A stretch of 64,000 nt of DNA from Sinorhizobium garamanticum (GCF_029892065.1 NZ_CP120373.1:1361501-1425500); one strand, 5' to 3'; positions 10,717 to 20,343 are shown, numbered from the stretch's first letter. Notes: a model not told the origin generated them from the sequence alone. Made by a program: numbers and translations.

Positions 10717-12224
10717 TGACGGTTCTGGTGAGACCCAAGGCACTCGGCGACTACAAGATCCGCGAATTCCGAATGCTGATCGACGGCAAGTGGGTCGATG
10801 GCGCCGAAGGCCGCACGATCGAGCGGGTGGCGCCAGGTCACGGCGTGACCGTCAGCCGCTACCAGGCGGCGACGAAGATCGATGCCGAACGTGCGATCGC
10901 GGCGGCCAGGCGCGCCTTCGACGACGGTCCCTGGCCGCGCATGACCGCGTCGGAGCGGTCGCTGACCCTGCTCCGCGCCGCCGACATGATCGCCGCGCGC
11001 GCCGATGAGCTCGCGTTTCTCGATGCGATCGAATCGGGCAAGCCCATCAGCCAGGCCAAGGCCGAATTGGCAGGTGCCGCCGATATCTGGCGCTATGCCG
11101 CAGCACTCGCCCGCGATCTTTCCGGCGAAAGCTACAATACGCTCGGGGACGGCACGCTCGGCGTTGTGCTGCGCGAAGCGATCGGCGTCGTGTCGATCAT
11201 CACGCCGTGGAATTTCCCTTTCCTGATCGTCAGCCAGAAGCTGCCGTTTGCGCTTGCTGCCGGCTGCACGACGGTGGTGAAGCCGTCGGAGCTCACTTCG
11301 GGTTCGACGCTCGTACTTGGCGAGATCCTCGAAGCCGCTGGTGTTCCGGCCGGCGTCGTCAATATCATCGTCGGCACGGGGCCGGAGGCCGGTGCGCCGC
11401 TGACGAGCCATCCGGCCGTCGACATGGTTTCCTTCACGGGCTCGACCGGCGTCGGCCGGCTCACTATGGCGAATGCCGCACAGACCTTGAAGAAGGTTTC
11501 GCTCGAACTCGGCGGCAAGAACCCGCAAATCGTCTTTCCCGACGCCAATCTCGATGAGTTCATCGATGCCGCCGTCTTCGGCGCCTATTTCAATGCCGGC
11601 GAATGCTGCAATGCCGGCTCGCGGCTGATCCTCCACCGCGATATCGCCGACGAGGTGACGGCGCGCATCGCTAGCCTCTCGGCCAAGGTGAAGGTCGGCG
11701 ATCCGCTTGATCCCGAAACGCAGGTGGGGGCGATCATCACGCCGCAGCATCTCGAAAAGATTGCCGGCTATGTTTCTTCCGCCTCCAGCGATGGCGCGAC
11801 TGTCGCCCATGGCGGTGCGGCGCTCGATCTCGGCATGGGTCAGTTCATGGCGCCGACCATCCTCTCAGCCGTGAGACCGGACATGGCGGTCGCCCGCGAA
11901 GAAGTGTTCGGCCCGGTGCTCTCCGTCCTCACCTTCGAGACGACGGAAGAAGCGATCCGCATTGCCAACTCCATCGACTACGGGCTCTCGGCCGGAGTCT
12001 GGAGCCGCGATTTCGACACGTGTCTCACCATCGGTCGCCGCGTGCGTGCCGGCACGATCTGGATGAACACCTTCATGGACGGCGCATCGGAGCTGCCCTT
12101 CGGCGGTTACCGGCAATCCGGCCTTGGCCGCGAGCTCGGACGTCATGCGGTCGAGGACTACACAGAGACCAAGACGCTCAACATGCATATCGGCCAGCGC
12201 ACCAACTGGTGGATGCCGCGCTGA
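10716..12224 (+). CDS. NAD(P)-dependent aldehyde dehydrogenase
   Basis: A 502-residue ALDH with the NAD-binding SFTGSTGVGR loop, the general base Glu264 in LELGGKNPQ and the nucleophile Cys298 in NAGECCNAGSR (a double cysteine, the second fitting the usual spacing). The C-terminal block ELPFGGYRQSGLGRELG is typical. ATG 10716 overlaps the previous TGA. As the last gene of the LacI-Gfo/Idh-CoA-transferase-crotonase operon it probably oxidises a pathway aldehyde to an acid. It is convergent with the second LacI gene, with about 105 bases between them and no convincing terminator. Confidence 0.92.
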   Translation: MTVLVRPKALGDYKIREFRMLIDGKWVDGAEGRTIERVAPGHGVTVSRYQAATKIDAERAIAAARRAFDDGPWPRMTASERSLTLLRAADMIAARADELAFLDAIESGKPISQAKAELAGAADIWRYAAALARDLSGESYNTLGDGTLGVVLREAIGVVSIITPWNFPFLIVSQKLPFALAAGCTTVVKPSELTSGSTLVLGEILEAAGVPAGVVNIIVGTGPEAGAPLTSHPAVDMVSFTGSTGVGRLTMANAAQTLKKVSLELGGKNPQIVFPDANLDEFIDAAVFGAYFNAGECCNAGSRLILHRDIADEVTARIASLSAKVKVGDPLDPETQVGAIITPQHLEKIAGYVSSASSDGATVAHGGAALDLGMGQFMAPTILSAVRPDMAVAREEVFGPVLSVLTFETTEEAIRIANSIDYGLSAGVWSRDFDTCLTIGRRVRAGTIWMNTFMDGASELPFGGYRQSGLGRELGRHAVEDYTETKTLNMHIGQRTNWWMPR

Positions 12225-12329
12225 GGCCGGATGGGAGGAGAACGGAACATGTGGACGCGGACGGCAAGTGCGGACTGGATCGGGAGGCGATTTCCGCACT
12301 CCCGTGCCCGCCGGCCTGTCGCGCCGGCC

Positions 12330-13400
12330 TCAGTCTGCAACGCTCACCGCTTGCGTCTCGAAGGGAAGATCGGGGCTCAGCAACAACTGCAGTTCGTTGA
12401 CGTCCGTGCTGCCGGCAATGCGGCGCAGGAGAATGCGGCCCATATGCTCGCCGGTCGCGGTCAGGTCCTCGTAGATCGTGTCGACCCGCGGCTGGATCGC
12501 GCCCAGCAATTGCGACGTCTGCTTGGCGACGATGTCGTATTCGTCGCCAAGTGTCAGGCCGCAGTCGGTCATGCCGGTAATCGTCGCGAGCGCGCAAACC
12601 TCGCCGCCGCAGGTGAAGCCGTCCGGCGGGTCCTTCTCGGCGTAGCGGCGGCGGATACGGTCGCGGATCGCGCCCGCCGGGCTGTCGAGATCGATGTCGG
12701 AAAGGATTTCATAGGCACAGCCGGCCTCGCGCACCGCGGTCATGAAGCCGTGCTGGATATGGCTGGCGAAGGTGTAGCCCGCGGGTCCGCTGATCAGTGC
12801 CAGCCTGCGCCGTCCCTTGGCGATCAGCCGACGCGTCGCTTCGTAGGCGAAGGTGAAATTGTCATAGTCGACGAAGGGATGCGCCGTCGCGAGCTCGGTG
12901 CGGCCATGCGTGACGAAAGGGAAGCCGGTTTCGGAGAGCAGCCTGACCCGGGGATCGAGCGCTTCGGTGCGCGAGAAGATCAAGCCGTCCGCCATGCTGT
13001 TGCGGATGATGTAGTTGATCGCATCGATGTTCGCCGCGTTCAGGAAATTCGGCATGACGATCAGGTGGTACGAGGTGCCTTGGAGCGCCTTGGCGATGCC
13101 GGCCATGACGGAGGTTCCGTAACCCAGGATTTCCTCGTGCGGTTCGAGCAGGACCGCGATGACGTTGGTGCGGCCGGTTTTCAGGCGCTGGGCGGCGCGA
13201 TCCGGCGAGTAACCGATATCGAGTGCCACCTGGCGAACGCGGTTGCGCGTCTCGATCGAGATTTGCGGCGCGTTGGCGAGCGCCCGCGACACCGTCGTGA
13301 CGGCAAGGCCAGTGATATCGGCAATGGTGCGCAGGGTCGGCTTGCCGCGACTGTTTGCCGGGCCGGTGCCAGACCTGACGGTTTTGGAGCGAGAGGCCAA
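12330..13400 (-). CDS. LacI-family transcriptional regulator (second)
   Basis: A 356-residue regulator. The helix-turn-helix is TLRTIADITGLAVTTVSRAL, followed by PQISIETRNRVRQVALDIGY and a sugar-binding-like domain ending in the dimer region. I chose TTG 13400 as start because AGGAAGGA lies just upstream; the next in-frame candidate, TTG 13460, lies almost on the predicted transcription start and has no ribosome-binding site. The gene diverges from the sugar ABC operon, and both promoters contain an AACGTTTT-type site, so it probably represses itself and the transporter. Confidence 0.88.
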   Translation of the reverse strand: MASRSKTVRSGTGPANSRGKPTLRTIADITGLAVTTVSRALANAPQISIETRNRVRQVALDIGYSPDRAAQRLKTGRTNVIAVLLEPHEEILGYGTSVMAGIAKALQGTSYHLIVMPNFLNAANIDAINYIIRNSMADGLIFSRTEALDPRVRLLSETGFPFVTHGRTELATAHPFVDYDNFTFAYEATRRLIAKGRRRLALISGPAGYTFASHIQHGFMTAVREAGCAYEILSDIDLDSPAGAIRDRIRRRYAEKDPPDGFTCGGEVCALATITGMTDCGLTLGDEYDIVAKQTSQLLGAIQPRVDTIYEDLTATGEHMGRILLRRIAGSTDVNELQLLLSPDLPFETQAVSVAD

Positions 13401-13461
13401 GGGTTCCTTCCTGCGAACGATCAGGAGCGGTTTTGTAACGTGACGCGAACCAATACGCAAT

Positions 13462-13490
13462 CGTATGATGAAAACGTTTTAAATGGTCAA
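13462..13490 (-). promoter_or_regulatory. Promoter and operator of the second LacI gene
   Basis: On the minus strand TTGACC (13490-13485) and CATACG (13467-13462) are 17 bases apart, with the perfect palindrome AAAACGTTTT (13471-13480) between them. A related site lies at the transporter operon promoter. Confidence 0.6.
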
Positions 13491-13590
13491 AAGAGGACGG
13501 ATTCGTTGCGTTGCACCACGTCGGCGATGCCGTATAATTCAGCAAATTCAGGCGGTTTAGCTGACAAGACTGCGGAAAGGTCTCCTATGC

Positions 13591-13621
13591 TTGACTTGAT
13601 GGTATTTGTAACGTTTTAAAT
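13591..13621 (+). promoter_or_regulatory. Promoter and operator of the sugar ABC transporter operon
   Basis: TTGACT (13591-13596) is followed 17 bases on by TTTTAA (13614-13619). The LacI-type site TTTGTAACGTTTTAAA (13605-13620) overlaps the -10 region and shares AACGTTTT with the site at 13471-13480. The -10 match is weak. Confidence 0.5.
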
Positions 13622-13730
13622 TGGCCGGGCGGCGCATGCCGCAGGCCCATTGCCGTCCAGCGAAGAGGGCGGCATTCAAAAATGGCGGGAGGAGATTCCG
13701 CTTCGGTAACTTGCAAACGGGAGGATAACG

Positions 13731-14975
13731 ATGCGCAAGTTGATGACGACGACGGCTGTTGCAGCATTGATGTTGGCGGCGACGGCCGTGCGCGCAGCAG
13801 AGAACGTGGAAGTGTTGCACTGGTGGACGTCCGGTGGCGAAGCTGCGGCACTCGACGTTCTGAAAAAGGACCTGGAAGCCAAGGGTATCGGCTGGACCGA
13901 CATGCCGGTCGCCGGCGGCGGCGGCACGGAAGCCATGACCGTACTTCGCGCCCGCGTCACCTCCGGTAACGCTCCGACGGCGGTGCAGATGCTCGGCTTC
14001 GACATTCTCGACTGGGCCAAGGAAGGCGCACTCGGCAACCTCGACGACATTGCCGCCAAGGAAGGCTGGGACAAGGTCGTTCCGTCCGCGCTGCAGCAAT
14101 TCTCGAAATATGACGGCCACTGGATCGCCGCCCCGGTCAACGTCCATTCGACGAACTGGGTCTGGATCAACAAGGCCGCCCTCGACAAGGCCGGCGGCAA
14201 GGAGCCGGCAAACTGGGATGAGTTGATCGCGCTGCTCGACAAGTTCAAGGAGCAGGGCATCACGCCGGTCGCTCATGGTGGCCAGCCCTGGCAGGATGCG
14301 ACGATCTTCGATGCCGTCGTTCTCTCGCTCGGTAACGACTTCTACAAGCAGGCCTTCATCGACCTCGACCCGGCAGCGCTCGGCGGCGACAAGATGAAGG
14401 AAGCCTTCGACCGCATGACGAAGCTGCGCTCCTATGTCGACGACAACTTCTCCGGCCGCGACTGGAACCTTGCTTCGGCAATGGTCATCGAAAACAAAGC
14501 CGGCCTGCAGTTCATGGGTGACTGGGCGAAGGGCGAATTCCTGAAAGCCAAGAAGGTACCGGGCACCGATTTCGTCTGCATCCGCTTCCCGGGAACGCAG
14601 GGCTCCGTCACCTTCAACTCCGACCAGTTCGCGATGTTCAAGGTCTCGGATGACAAGGTTCCGGCCCAGCTGCAGATGGCTTCCGCCATTGAAAGCCCGA
14701 CCTTCCAGTCGGCCTTCAACGTCGTCAAGGGATCCGTTCCGGCTCGTACCGATGTTCCGGACACCGACTTCGACGCTTGCGGCAAGAAGGGGATCAAGGA
14801 CCTCGCCGAGGCCAACACCAACGGCACGCTCATGGGTTCCATGGCCCACGGCCATGCCAACCCGGCCTCTGTCAAGAACGCGATCTACGACGTCGTGACC
14901 CGCCAGTTCAACGGCGAGCTCAGCTCGGAAGACGCGGTGAAGGAACTTGCCGCTGCGGTCGAGGCCGCGAAGTAA
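13731..14975 (+). CDS. Sugar-type ABC transporter periplasmic binding protein
   Basis: A 414-residue family-1 solute-binding protein. The signal peptide is residues 1-22 (basic start, hydrophobic core, cleavage likely after VRA). The mature part begins [18 protein letters not shown], the pattern of carbohydrate-binding proteins of CUT1 transporters, with [14 protein letters not shown] in the C-terminal lobe. It delivers its ligand to the two permeases encoded downstream. A 110-base RIME-like repeat separates it from the first permease gene, which may lower downstream expression relative to this abundant component. The ligand is unknown; the associated dehydrogenases suggest a sugar, polyol or sugar acid. 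Confidence 0.92.
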   Translation: MRKLMTTTAVAALMLAATAVRAAENVEVLHWWTSGGEAAALDVLKKDLEAKGIGWTDMPVAGGGGTEAMTVLRARVTSGNAPTAVQMLGFDILDWAKEGALGNLDDIAAKEGWDKVVPSALQQFSKYDGHWIAAPVNVHSTNWVWINKAALDKAGGKEPANWDELIALLDKFKEQGITPVAHGGQPWQDATIFDAVVLSLGNDFYKQAFIDLDPAALGGDKMKEAFDRMTKLRSYVDDNFSGRDWNLASAMVIENKAGLQFMGDWAKGEFLKAKKVPGTDFVCIRFPGTQGSVTFNSDQFAMFKVSDDKVPAQLQMASAIESPTFQSAFNVVKGSVPARTDVPDTDFDACGKKGIKDLAEANTNGTLMGSMAHGHANPASVKNAIYDVVTRQFNGELSSEDAVKELAAAVEAAK

Positions 14976-14998
14976 GCGGAGGGACGAGGGAGCAAAAA

Positions 14999-15108
14999 GC
15001 CCCTCACCCTGACCCTCTCCCTGCAGGCGGGGAGAGGGGACGGAGGCGCTGCGGTATATCCCTTCTCCCCGCAGGTGGGAGAAGGTGCCGGCAGGCGGAT
15101 GAGGGGCT
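14999..15108. repeat. RIME-like mosaic repeat inside the ABC operon
   Basis: A composite palindromic element opening GCCCCTCACCCTGACCC and closing GGCGGATGAGGGGC, with an inner hairpin CTTCTCCCCGCAGGTGGGAG. Related copies sit at 25791, 43124, 56161, 58440 and 63063. I recall such elements from rhizobia as RIME; the assignment to that named family is from memory. Here it lies between two cistrons of one operon. Confidence 0.75.
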
Positions 15109-15143
15109 CGCCCCTCCTTACGAACGATACGGTGGTAACAAAC

Positions 15144-16022
15144 ATGGATAGCCGCACCCGGCTGCAGGAGCTTTTGCCCAAGCTCGTGCTCGCCCCCAGC
15201 TTTCTCATCGTCCTGGTGTTCGTCTATGGCTTCATAGCCTATACCGGCTTCCTCTCGATGACGGACAGCAAGATGTTGCCGTCCTACAATTTCGTCGGCC
15301 TGTTGAATTACAGCCGGCTCTGGGCCCTGCCGCACTGGTGGCGAGCGGTCAGCAATCTGGCGATCTTCGCGTCGCTCTATATCGTCATCTGCTCGGTACT
15401 CGGCCTCGCACTCGCCATTCTGCTCGATCAGAAGATCCGGGCGGAAGGGTTCCTCCGGCCGATCTATCTCTATCCGATGGCGCTTTCCTTCATCGTGACG
15501 GGTACGGCGTGGAAGTGGTTCCTCGATCCGGGCATCGGTCTCGAGAACACCATGCATCTCTGGGGTTGGGAGAGCTTTTCCTTCAACTGGATCAAGGACC
15601 GCAACTACGCGATCTACTGCGTCGTCATCGCCGCAGTCTGGCAGTCGACCGGCTTCATCATGGCGATGTTCCTCGCAGGCCTGCGCGGCGTCGACAACGA
15701 GATCATCAAGGCCGCGCAGATCGATGGGGCGACGACCATGACGATCTATCGGCGGATCATTATTCCGCTGATGCGGCCCGTCTTCCTTTCGGCCTTCGTC
15801 GTTCTCGCCCATCTCGCCATCAAGGCCTACGACCTGATCATCGCCTTGACCGGCGGCGGGCCGGGGCAGGCGACCGAACTGCCGGCGACCTTCATGTATT
15901 CCTACACGTTTACCCGCAACCAGATGGGCATCGGCGCATCCTCGGCGATCATCATGCTGGTCATGATCTTCTCGATCATCATTCCCTACCTCTATTCCGA
16001 AATCCGGGGAGGAAAACGCTGA
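15144..16022 (+). CDS. Sugar ABC transporter permease (MalF type)
   Basis: A 292-residue inner-membrane protein with about six helices, the first at residues 16-38. The cytoplasmic EAA loop, EIIKAAQIDGATTMTIYRRI, couples to the ATPase. ATG 15144 is used because the upstream in-frame extension runs through the RIME-like repeat. The stop codon overlaps the next permease start (TGATG). It forms the transmembrane pore together with the following gene product. Confidence 0.92.
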   Translation: MDSRTRLQELLPKLVLAPSFLIVLVFVYGFIAYTGFLSMTDSKMLPSYNFVGLLNYSRLWALPHWWRAVSNLAIFASLYIVICSVLGLALAILLDQKIRAEGFLRPIYLYPMALSFIVTGTAWKWFLDPGIGLENTMHLWGWESFSFNWIKDRNYAIYCVVIAAVWQSTGFIMAMFLAGLRGVDNEIIKAAQIDGATTMTIYRRIIIPLMRPVFLSAFVVLAHLAIKAYDLIIALTGGGPGQATELPATFMYSYTFTRNQMGIGASSAIIMLVMIFSIIIPYLYSEIRGGKR

Positions 16023-16903
16023 TGCGCGCCCCCAGTCCAGACAATGTCATCTCCCACAACCGCCTGACGCGGGCATTGATCTACACGGCGCTGATCGTCT
16101 TCGCGCTCTATTCGCTGCTGCCGCTCTACGTGATGGTGGTGAATTCGCTGAAGCCGCTCGACGAGATCCGCCAGGGCGGCATGCTGAACCTGCCGCAGAC
16201 CTGGACGGTCGAGCCCTGGCTTTCGGCCTGGTCGACGGCACAGATCGGCGTTCAGCCGACAGGCCTTCGCCCGTTCTTCATCAACTCGATCCTGATGGTG
16301 GTTCCCGCCGTCGCGATCTCGACGATCGTCGGCGCGCTTAACGGCTACGTGCTGACCAAATGGCGCTTTCCGGGTGCCAATATCTTCTTCGGCATGCTGC
16401 TGCTCTCCTGCTTCATCCCGTTCCAGATCGTGCTGATCCCGATGGCGCGCATTCTCGGCGTCTTGGGCATTGCCGGGTCGATCTGGGGGCTGATCCTCGT
16501 GCATGTGGTCTATGGCATCGGCTTCACGACGCTCTATTTCCGCAATTACTACGAGGCGTTTCCGACCGAACTGGTGCGTGCGGCGCAGATCGACGGCGCG
16601 AGCTTCTTCCAGATCTTCCGGCGGATCATGCTGCCGTCTTCAGGCCCGATTATCGTCGTCTCGGTCATCTGGCAGTTCACCAATATCTGGAACGACTTCC
16701 TGTTCGGCGCCTCGTTCTCAGGCCCCTTCTCGACGCCGATGACGGTCGCGCTCAACAACCTTGTGAGCTCGTCGACCGGCGTCAAGGAATACAACGTTCA
16801 CTTCGCGGGCGCGATTCTCGCCGCCCTGCCAACGCTCATCGTCTACATCGTGTCCGGCCGCTACTTCGTCCGCGGGCTGATGTCCGGTGCCGTGAAAGGA
16901 TAA
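16022..16903 (+). CDS. Sugar ABC transporter permease (MalG type)
   Basis: A 293-residue inner-membrane permease with a helix at about residues 19-41 and five more downstream. The EAA loop is ELVRAAQIDGASFFQIFRRI, and the C-terminus SGRYFVRGLMSGAVKG is typical of the MalG/UgpE group. It overlaps the MalF-type gene by one base and is followed after four bases by the ATPase gene. Confidence 0.92.
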   Translation: MRAPSPDNVISHNRLTRALIYTALIVFALYSLLPLYVMVVNSLKPLDEIRQGGMLNLPQTWTVEPWLSAWSTAQIGVQPTGLRPFFINSILMVVPAVAISTIVGALNGYVLTKWRFPGANIFFGMLLLSCFIPFQIVLIPMARILGVLGIAGSIWGLILVHVVYGIGFTTLYFRNYYEAFPTELVRAAQIDGASFFQIFRRIMLPSSGPIIVVSVIWQFTNIWNDFLFGASFSGPFSTPMTVALNNLVSSSTGVKEYNVHFAGAILAALPTLIVYIVSGRYFVRGLMSGAVKG

Positions 16904-16907
16904 GCTC

Positions 16908-18020
16908 ATGTCATTCTTGAAAATCAGCAACCTGCGCAAGTCCTACGGCTCACTGGAGATTCTCAAGGACATCAATATCGAGATCGAAAGGGGCGGGTTT
17001 CTCGTGCTCGTCGGCCCGTCCGGCTGCGGCAAGTCGACCCTCCTGAACACGATCGCGGGCCTGGAGCCGATCACCTCGGGCGACATCGCCATCAACGGCC
17101 GGTCCGTCTCGGGACTGCACCCGTCGAAGCGCGACATCGCCATGGTGTTCCAGTCTTACGCGCTCTACCCGAACATGACGGTCGCCGGAAACATCGCCTT
17201 CGGCATGGAGATCCGCGGCGTACCGAAGGAGGAGCGCCAGAAGGCGATCAAGCAGGTCGCCGATATGCTGCAGATCGGCCATCTGCTCGAACGCAAGCCG
17301 AGCCAGCTTTCCGGCGGCCAGCGCCAGCGCGTCGCCATGGGTCGCGCGCTGGTGCGCAATCCGCAGGTCTTCCTCTTCGACGAGCCGCTGTCGAACCTCG
17401 ACGCGAAGCTCCGCGTCGACATGCGCACCGAGATCAAGCGCCTGCACAGCCGCATGAAGACGACGATCGTCTACGTGACGCACGACCAGATCGAGGCGAT
17501 GACGCTCGCCACGAAGATCGCTGTCCTGCGTGACGGCGTGCTGCAGCAGTTCGGAACGCCGGCCGAAATCTACAACAACCCCGCCAACATGTTCGTTGCC
17601 GATTTCATGGGATCGCCGGCGATGAACCTGTTGAAGGCCCGGATCGAGACCGCTGGAACGGACGTCGCGGTGACGCTGGAGCGGCCGAACGGCGAGCCCT
17701 TGAAGCTTGCCGTGCCCCATAACGGCAAGCTTTCCGCCTATGCCGGCAAGGAAGTGGTGTTCGGCATTCGTCCGGAAGCCCTGACCGATCCCGATGGCGC
17801 CGACCGCAATGCCAAGCACCTCGCGGAAGGCGATTGCCTGATCGAAGTGGTGGAACCAGCCGGCTCGGATACCTTTGCGGTGACGCGCCTTGGCGGCAAG
17901 GAGATCGTCGCCCGGCTGCGCGCCGACGCACGCATCGCCCCCGGCCAGACCTCGCGGCTCGCCTTCAATCTCGACAAGGCGGTGTTCTTCGATCCCGAGA
18001 GCCAGATGCGGATCGCATGA
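16908..18020 (+). CDS. Sugar ABC transporter ATPase (UgpC/MsmX type)
   Basis: A 370-residue ATPase with Walker A GPSGCGKST (about residues 37-45), signature LSGGQRQRVAMGRA, Walker B VFLFDEPLSNLDA, the switch histidine in YVTHDQIEAM and a C-terminal TOBE/MalK-like regulatory domain. Its start lies four bases after the MalG-type permease. The stop overlaps the start of the GMC oxidoreductase gene (ATGA), so transport and catabolism are translationally coupled. Confidence 0.95.
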   Translation: MSFLKISNLRKSYGSLEILKDINIEIERGGFLVLVGPSGCGKSTLLNTIAGLEPITSGDIAINGRSVSGLHPSKRDIAMVFQSYALYPNMTVAGNIAFGMEIRGVPKEERQKAIKQVADMLQIGHLLERKPSQLSGGQRQRVAMGRALVRNPQVFLFDEPLSNLDAKLRVDMRTEIKRLHSRMKTTIVYVTHDQIEAMTLATKIAVLRDGVLQQFGTPAEIYNNPANMFVADFMGSPAMNLLKARIETAGTDVAVTLERPNGEPLKLAVPHNGKLSAYAGKEVVFGIRPEALTDPDGADRNAKHLAEGDCLIEVVEPAGSDTFAVTRLGGKEIVARLRADARIAPGQTSRLAFNLDKAVFFDPESQMRIA

Positions 18021-19531
18021 GCATGGCGAGCCAACCGGATATCGTCATCGTCGGATCGGGAATCGGCGGCGCGACCGTAGCGGCGGGCCTCGCCCCGTCG
18101 GGCGCCGAGATCCTGATCCTCGAGGCAGGCGTTCACATTGAGGACCGTCCGGAAAACCGGGATCAGCGAGCGATCTTCCAGCGCGGCCATTTCCGGCCGA
18201 AAGAGACCTGGTACGAAACGGACGGCAAGGGCTTCAATCCCGGCAACTACTACAATGTCGGAGGCAACTCGAAATTCTACGGCGCGGTGCTGACCCGGTA
18301 CCGCCGTGAGGATTTCGAGGAGATGCAGCATCTCGATGGCGTTTCGCCGGCGTGGCCGTTTCCTTACGAGGAGCTGGAGCCGTGGTATTCCAAGGCGGAA
18401 GCGCTCTATCAGGTGCGCGGACGCCTTGGCGAAGACCCGACCGAGCCTGCCCACTCGAACGACTACGCCTACGGCCCCGTCCCGGACGAGCCGGCGGTTG
18501 CCAAGGTTCGCAAGCGTCTGGCAGAGATCGGGCTCCACCCCTATTCGCTGCCGCTCGGCGTTGATCTCGAGCGCTGGCTTGCCAAGGGCGAGACTCCGTG
18601 GGACGCGCATCCGAACAGCTTCGACGGCAAGATGGACGCCGAAACGGCGGCGCTGACCGCGGCGCTCGAATATCCGAATGTGCGGCTGCAAACCGGTTCG
18701 CGCGTGACGCGGCTTGCGACCGCGCCCGACGGCAAGGCGATCGAGACCGTTCACTATATCAAGGACGGGGCGGAGCACAGCGTGTCGCCGAAGCTGGTCA
18801 TCCTCGCGGCTGGGGCCGTTCAATCGGCTGTCCTGCTGTTGCGCTCGGCCGACGACCGCAATCCGGCAGGGCTCGCGAACCGATCCGACCAGGTGGGCCG
18901 CAATTTCATGAACCACAATTCGAGTGCGGTGATTGCGCTCAGCCCTTGGTACCGCAACGATTCTGTCTACCAGAAAACTTTCGGGCTCAATGATTTCTAT
19001 CTCTCGGACGGGGGGGGCGGGCCGCCGCTCGGCAACATCCAGCTTCTCGGCCGGGTATCGGGCGCGATCCTGAAGGCGAACATGCCGGCCGTGCCGGAAT
19101 GGCTGCTGAACCAGATCTCAGCCCGCGGCATAGACTTCTACGCCATGAGCGAGGATCTGCCTTCGCCAGACAGCCGAGTCATGGTCGACGGCGATCGCAT
19201 TGTGCTTCAATGGGTGCGCACCAACTGGCAGGCCCATCTCGATCTCGTCGCCAAGTTGAAGGCGGTGCTGCGAAAGGCCGGCTTTCCGGTCGTGCTGGCG
19301 CGCGCTTTCGACAAGCGGACGCCGTCGCACCAGTGCGGCACCGTCAGGATCGGCAAGGACCCCAATGAGGCGCCGCTCGATGTCTATTGCCGGACCTTCG
19401 ATCATCCGAACCTTTTCGTCGTCGACGCCGGCTTCCTGCCGACCTCGGCAGCGGTAAACCCGGCGCTGACGGTTGCGGCGCAGGCGCTGCGCGTCGCGGA
19501 TCACATCGTTAAAGAGGATCTCCGGTCATGA
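18017..19531 (+). CDS. GMC-family FAD oxidoreductase with a variant active-site motif
   Basis: A 504-residue flavoprotein with the FAD-binding motif IVIVGSGIGGATVAAGL at about residues 9-25 and a GMC C-terminal domain. In place of the usual HPxGTxxMG its active-site region reads PSHQCGTVRIG (His438), and the closing block is FVVDAGFLPTSAAVNPALT. This pattern is closer to sugar-oxidising GMC relatives such as pyranose or glycoside 3-oxidoreductases than to choline dehydrogenase, but that is inference. There is no signal peptide. The start overlaps the ATPase stop, and its stop overlaps the SDR start. Confidence 0.85.
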   Translation: MSMASQPDIVIVGSGIGGATVAAGLAPSGAEILILEAGVHIEDRPENRDQRAIFQRGHFRPKETWYETDGKGFNPGNYYNVGGNSKFYGAVLTRYRREDFEEMQHLDGVSPAWPFPYEELEPWYSKAEALYQVRGRLGEDPTEPAHSNDYAYGPVPDEPAVAKVRKRLAEIGLHPYSLPLGVDLERWLAKGETPWDAHPNSFDGKMDAETAALTAALEYPNVRLQTGSRVTRLATAPDGKAIETVHYIKDGAEHSVSPKLVILAAGAVQSAVLLLRSADDRNPAGLANRSDQVGRNFMNHNSSAVIALSPWYRNDSVYQKTFGLNDFYLSDGGGGPPLGNIQLLGRVSGAILKANMPAVPEWLLNQISARGIDFYAMSEDLPSPDSRVMVDGDRIVLQWVRTNWQAHLDLVAKLKAVLRKAGFPVVLARAFDKRTPSHQCGTVRIGKDPNEAPLDVYCRTFDHPNLFVVDAGFLPTSAAVNPALTVAAQALRVADHIVKEDLRS

Positions 19532-20301
19532 CGGAGAAAGCACGTCCCGTCGCGATCGTCACCGGCGGCCGGCGCGGCATCGGGCTTGGCATTGCCCGGG
19601 CGCTGGCGTCAGCCGGTTTCGATATCGCCATTACAGGCATCGGTGATGCCGCTGGCGTCGCGCCGGTGCTCGCCGAACTCGGCTGTTTCGGTGCCCGTGC
19701 GATCTTTCTTCAGGCCGATCTTGCCGACCTCGCCACCCACCAGGAAACCGTCGACGCGGTAACCGAGGCGTTCGGCAGGATCGATTGCCTCGTCAACAAT
19801 GCCGGAATTGCTTCCGTCGTGCGCGGCGATTTCCTCGATTTGAGGCCTGAGAATTTCGACACGATCGTCGGCATCAACCTGCGCGGCACGGTTTTCTTCA
19901 CCCAGGCAGTGTTGAAGGCGATGCTCGGGACAAAGGCGGTCGGCCCGCGGTCCGTCGTCAACATCACCTCGGTCTCGGCGGCGATGACCTCGCCGGAGCG
20001 GCTCGACTATTGCATGAGCAAGGCGGGACTTGCCGCCTTCAGCCAGGGTCTGGCCCTGAGATTGGCCGAGACCGGTATCTCGGTCTTCGAAGTTCGACCC
20101 GGCATTATTCGTTCGGACATGACCGCAACCGTTTCCGGCAAATACGACGCGTTGATTGCGGATGGGCTGGTGCCGATGCGGCGGTGGGGAGAGCCCGACG
20201 ACATCGGCAAGATCGTCGCCGGGCTCGCCGGCGGGCAGTTCAGTTTCGCCACAGGCTCGATCATCCAGGCCGATGGGGGACTGTCGATCAGCCGTCTTTG
20301 A
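19528..20301 (+). CDS. Short-chain dehydrogenase/reductase (3-oxoacyl-ACP-reductase type)
   Basis: A 257-residue classical SDR. The cofactor motif is TGGRRGIGLGIA (residues 12-23), the NNAG motif is at residues 90-93, and the catalytic Tyr161 and Lys165 are in DYCMSKAG, preceded by the NITSVSA serine region. It is annotated by similarity to FabG but sits at the end of a sugar transport operon, so a sugar or polyol dehydrogenase role is more likely. ATG 19528 overlaps the preceding stop codon. Confidence 0.9.
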   Translation: MTEKARPVAIVTGGRRGIGLGIARALASAGFDIAITGIGDAAGVAPVLAELGCFGARAIFLQADLADLATHQETVDAVTEAFGRIDCLVNNAGIASVVRGDFLDLRPENFDTIVGINLRGTVFFTQAVLKAMLGTKAVGPRSVVNITSVSAAMTSPERLDYCMSKAGLAAFSQGLALRLAETGISVFEVRPGIIRSDMTATVSGKYDALIADGLVPMRRWGEPDDIGKIVAGLAGGQFSFATGSIIQADGGLSISRL

Positions 20302-20343
20302 AGGAGTAGGCGGAGATGCGCATCGGAGTCGTTTTGTGTTTGT

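Larger units (their letters stand above)
13401..13730. other. Divergent regulatory region between the second LacI gene and the ABC operon
   Basis: This 330-base gap holds the two divergent promoters with LacI-type sites about 135 bases apart. The rest, including a GC-rich leader at 13621-13715, shows no credible gene. The binding-protein gene has an excellent GGGAGGAT ribosome-binding site at its right end. Confidence 0.55.

Noticed and set aside
12308..12331. Hairpin between the ALDH and second LacI genes as a terminator
   Set aside because: The GCCGGC dyad is short, self-complementary and lacks a T-run.
12231..13619. 462-residue plus-strand frame opposite the second LacI gene
   Set aside because: Shadow frame that also runs through both divergent promoters; the minus-strand LacI protein has a full helix-turn-helix.
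13557..15812. 751-residue minus-strand frame across the ABC operon
   Set aside because: It crosses a promoter region, a binding-protein gene and a repeat, and has no recognisable domain.
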